Origin: CAVQDV01 sp963711375
Lineage (GTDB): Bacteria; Pseudomonadota; Gammaproteobacteria; Coxiellales; Coxiellaceae
Length of the DNA stretch: 64,000 bases
Reading direction: 5' to 3'
Assembly: GCA_963711375.1 (NCBI GenBank)
Contig: CAVQDV010000005.1
Span: forward strand, 2,046,001-2,110,000
Shown: piece after piece, positions 62,545-64,000 of the stretch
How positions within the stretch are numbered: the stretch's first letter is position 1
Layout of the letters: each line of letters starts with the position of its first letter
Made by a program: the position numbers and the translations under genes
The notes under the pieces: generated by a model
Database searches by the model: none
The model's input: only the letters and a program-made list of their open reading frames with translations
Told to the model about the DNA's origin: nothing

Positions 62545-63468
62545 GTTCTCATTTTGACCGACGATCCCAAAGAATGACTGACTTGCCCTTTAAAATAGGC
62601 CGTTGCTGATATTAAGCCAGTTAATAATATGAACAGAACGTCCTTTTGAGACTTAAAAAGTGCGCGAGACTAGGTCAACCTGTTGCTCTCTTTTGAAAAG
62701 GAGTTCCCGCTAAAGTTTTTGGAAAGTTATAAAAAACCCAATAAGCTACTCACCTTCTTCACAGGCAAGGAAGCTTTGCAATGAGCGCATCATTTGAATC
62801 GAATTCTATGTTAAAGCCCATCCTTACATTTGATGGTATGGCCAGCATGATCAGCCGGATTGCTGGGCAATTCAAAGATAAAAGAACTGGTGATAATAAA
62901 AAATATGCCATGGAAGATTTTGTATTAAGCGCGTTTTCGACTTTTTATTTGCAATGCCTTTCATTTTTATCTTATCAGCAAGCGATGGAAACAGACCAGG
63001 GCAACAATAATGCGCGCACTTTATTTGGGATTGAACAAATCCCCAGCGACAATCAAATACGAAGTATGCTAGATGAAGAAACACCCGATATTTTATTTCC
63101 GATGTTCAATGCGATTTTTGATGGTTTAGAAGAGGCAAAATTATTGGATGCTTTCAGAGGGTCGTTTGGAGATTTGCTCTTCGCATTTGACGGCGTAGAG
63201 CATCACAACAAAAAAGCATAAAAATGGGAAAATTGATTATTCACATGGCATGGTAACCGCGGTGCTTGTTAAACCCGATTACCCTCATATTATCGACCTT
63301 CCGCCAGAATTTATAGTGCCACAAGATGGTCACGATAAACAAGATTGCGAAAATGCTGCATTTAAACGCTGGCTAAAAACGCATGCTGAACGATATAGCT
63401 CTTACGGAGTGACCGTTTTTAAGGAGCAAGATTAGCTTTCAGCTTGGGCTCAGTGTCAAAATGAGAAC
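62545..63468. mobile_element. Degraded insertion sequence with terminal inverted repeats
   Basis: GTTCTCATTTTGAC at 62545-62558 is exactly inverted at 63455-63468, bracketing the broken transposase. Similarity continues imperfectly inwards (a CCCAA in both). At 924 bp it is shorter than a working IS, and a half copy of the dispersed palindrome (62699-62715) lies inside. No clear target duplication is seen. Confidence 0.7.
62781..63435 (+). pseudogene. Transposase remnant (ISNCY-like), deleted and frameshifted
   Basis: The N-terminal part (62781-63221) reads SFLSYQQAMETDQGNNNART, FGIEQIPSDNQIRSMLDE and FAFDGVEHHN. It then jumps frame, with loss of the Cys-rich linker, to HKNGKIDYSHGMVTAV, then LPPEFIVPQDGHDKQDCENAA and ERYSSYGVTVF before ending in KEQD. 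The order matches the common transposase with FxxDGxE...H(K)NG...PQDGHEKQDCE. The C-terminal half is missing. It is not functional. Confidence 0.82.
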
Positions 63469-63670
63469 TGATGTTGGAAAACTCTGGGGCTTCCTTCAGA
63501 ATCAGTAGGGTTTTTAACAGCCTGTACAAAATCTGCTTAAACATACCTTTTTCTTTCTAAAAAAACCCTAAAATACGAATTTACAAAAATAAAAAAGAGG
63601 TATATAAATCGATTATACATTGTGAAAGCATTGTGAATTTTAAAAAAATATGCGGTGAGTTCCACCGTGA

Positions 63671-63769
63671 ATTGCCGGTGGAGAGGAAGGCTCTGGCTTT
63701 GATTGTAAAATTAAAGTGAAACCAGCCTCTGTGAAGCAGGAATCTAACAGCAAAGCTACCTTTGGATAG
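63671..63769 (+). pseudogene. tnpB: TnpB C-terminal relic with IS605-type right end
   Basis: A 32-codon frame ends GGEEGSGF...VKPASVKQESNSKATFG and TAG 63767-63769, the typical C-terminus of IS200/IS605 TnpB proteins. A hairpin (63750-63775, GCAAA...TTTGC) overlaps the stop, as in the omega-RNA/right end of such elements. The rest of the element is gone. The remainder of the 63469-63853 gap is AT-rich with no gene. Confidence 0.6.
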
Positions 63770-63853
63770 GTTTGCATAGGTTTAGAAGATCGGTGATATT
63801 GTCATGCTATTTTGGCGCATCAGCACCATGGCCCACAAAGCGAGGGACAAGAA

Positions 63854-64000
63854 ATGTTTTATTCTGTGAGCGAATTACAAAAAAAGATTTTAAAAAAGGA
63901 ACTAAGCTCTGAAGAAGTGGTATCTGAAACACTTGAAAAAATAGAGGCTCTTAATCCGAAAATTAATGCGATTGTGTATACTGCTAATGAGGCTGCGCTT
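63854..64000 (+). CDS. Amidase (GatA-like), 5' end cut by window
   Basis: 49 codons from ATG 63854, preceded by GAGGGA. SELQKKILKKELSSEEVVSETLEKIEALNPKINAIV is the N-terminal helical signature of amidase-signature family enzymes (GatA and relatives). The catalytic Ser-Ser-Lys region lies outside the window, so GatA versus another amidase cannot be settled. Confidence 0.7.
   Translation, partial: MFYSVSELQKKILKKELSSEEVVSETLEKIEALNPKINAIVYTANEAAL

Noticed and set aside
1..64000. CRISPR array or tRNA/rRNA genes
   Set aside because: No regularly spaced direct repeats and no recognisable tRNA cloverleaf or rRNA stretch was found on reading; a tRNAscan/Infernal run would settle it.

Overview
The window reads as a chromosomal segment of a low-GC gammaproteobacterium, most likely a Legionella/Coxiella-type intracellular or amoeba-associated bacterium (order Legionellales; genus not determinable by eye). 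Four things support this: the housekeeping order (carA-carB-greA; ndk-rlmN-rodZ-hisS-yfgM...der/xseA; dacA-aminotransferase-ybeD-lipB-lipA), an LssY-type DedA/PAP2 fusion, a PPi-type phosphofructokinase beside a sugar porter, and several large, helical, eukaryote-like proteins. Three of the orphan genes have tandem YTTAA-N6-CTTAA sites upstream, the pattern bound by PmrA, which controls Dot/Icm type IV effector genes in Legionella and Coxiella. No Dot/Icm gene lies in the window, so effector status is inference.

Layout. 0-9 kb: a partial gene, a Cys-rich secreted repeat protein, a DUF2007 protein, an unknown 325-aa protein, dps, an epimerase, xseB-ispA flanked by two small two-helix membrane proteins with DxxxLI tails, an SDR, a DUF6580 membrane protein and an APC antiporter. 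9-20 kb: three consecutive giant minus-strand genes (971, 1299 and 1245 aa). The last two are paralogues and carry C-terminal regions resembling eukaryotic Dbl-homology (RhoGEF) domains; a PmrA-like box lies upstream of the first gene of the run. 20-26 kb: HicB with a HicA relic, then carA-carB-greA with carB interrupted by three one-base insertions, then a 184-bp inverted-repeat element. 26-31 kb: a secreted protein with a sequestered SD, a TumE/TumA toxin-antitoxin pair, a SEC-C protein, an 839-aa repeat protein with a textbook PmrA-type promoter, and a redoxin. 31-44 kb: metabolism and cell wall (sugar porter, PPi-PFK, mpl, a degenerate GGDEF/EAL protein, lssY-like, lipoate genes, dacA, ndk). 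44-54 kb: rlmN-rodZ-hisS-yfgM, then an MBL hydrolase and a putative nuclear-targeted protein where bamB would be expected, then der, xseA and hicAB-tsaB. 54-64 kb: sbcB, a CDF transporter, a broken HEPN gene beside an intact AbiE system, a hydrolase, LysR/MFS, a degraded IS with inverted repeats, a TnpB relic and the start of an amidase gene.

A family of short palindromes (core TCCCGCTNNNGCGGGA) is dispersed through intergenic regions and even supplies the hisS stop codon. The most interesting material is the putative effector set (RhoGEF-like pair, 839-aa repeat protein, SV40-like NLS protein, dileucine-tailed membrane proteins) with its shared PmrA-type sites.
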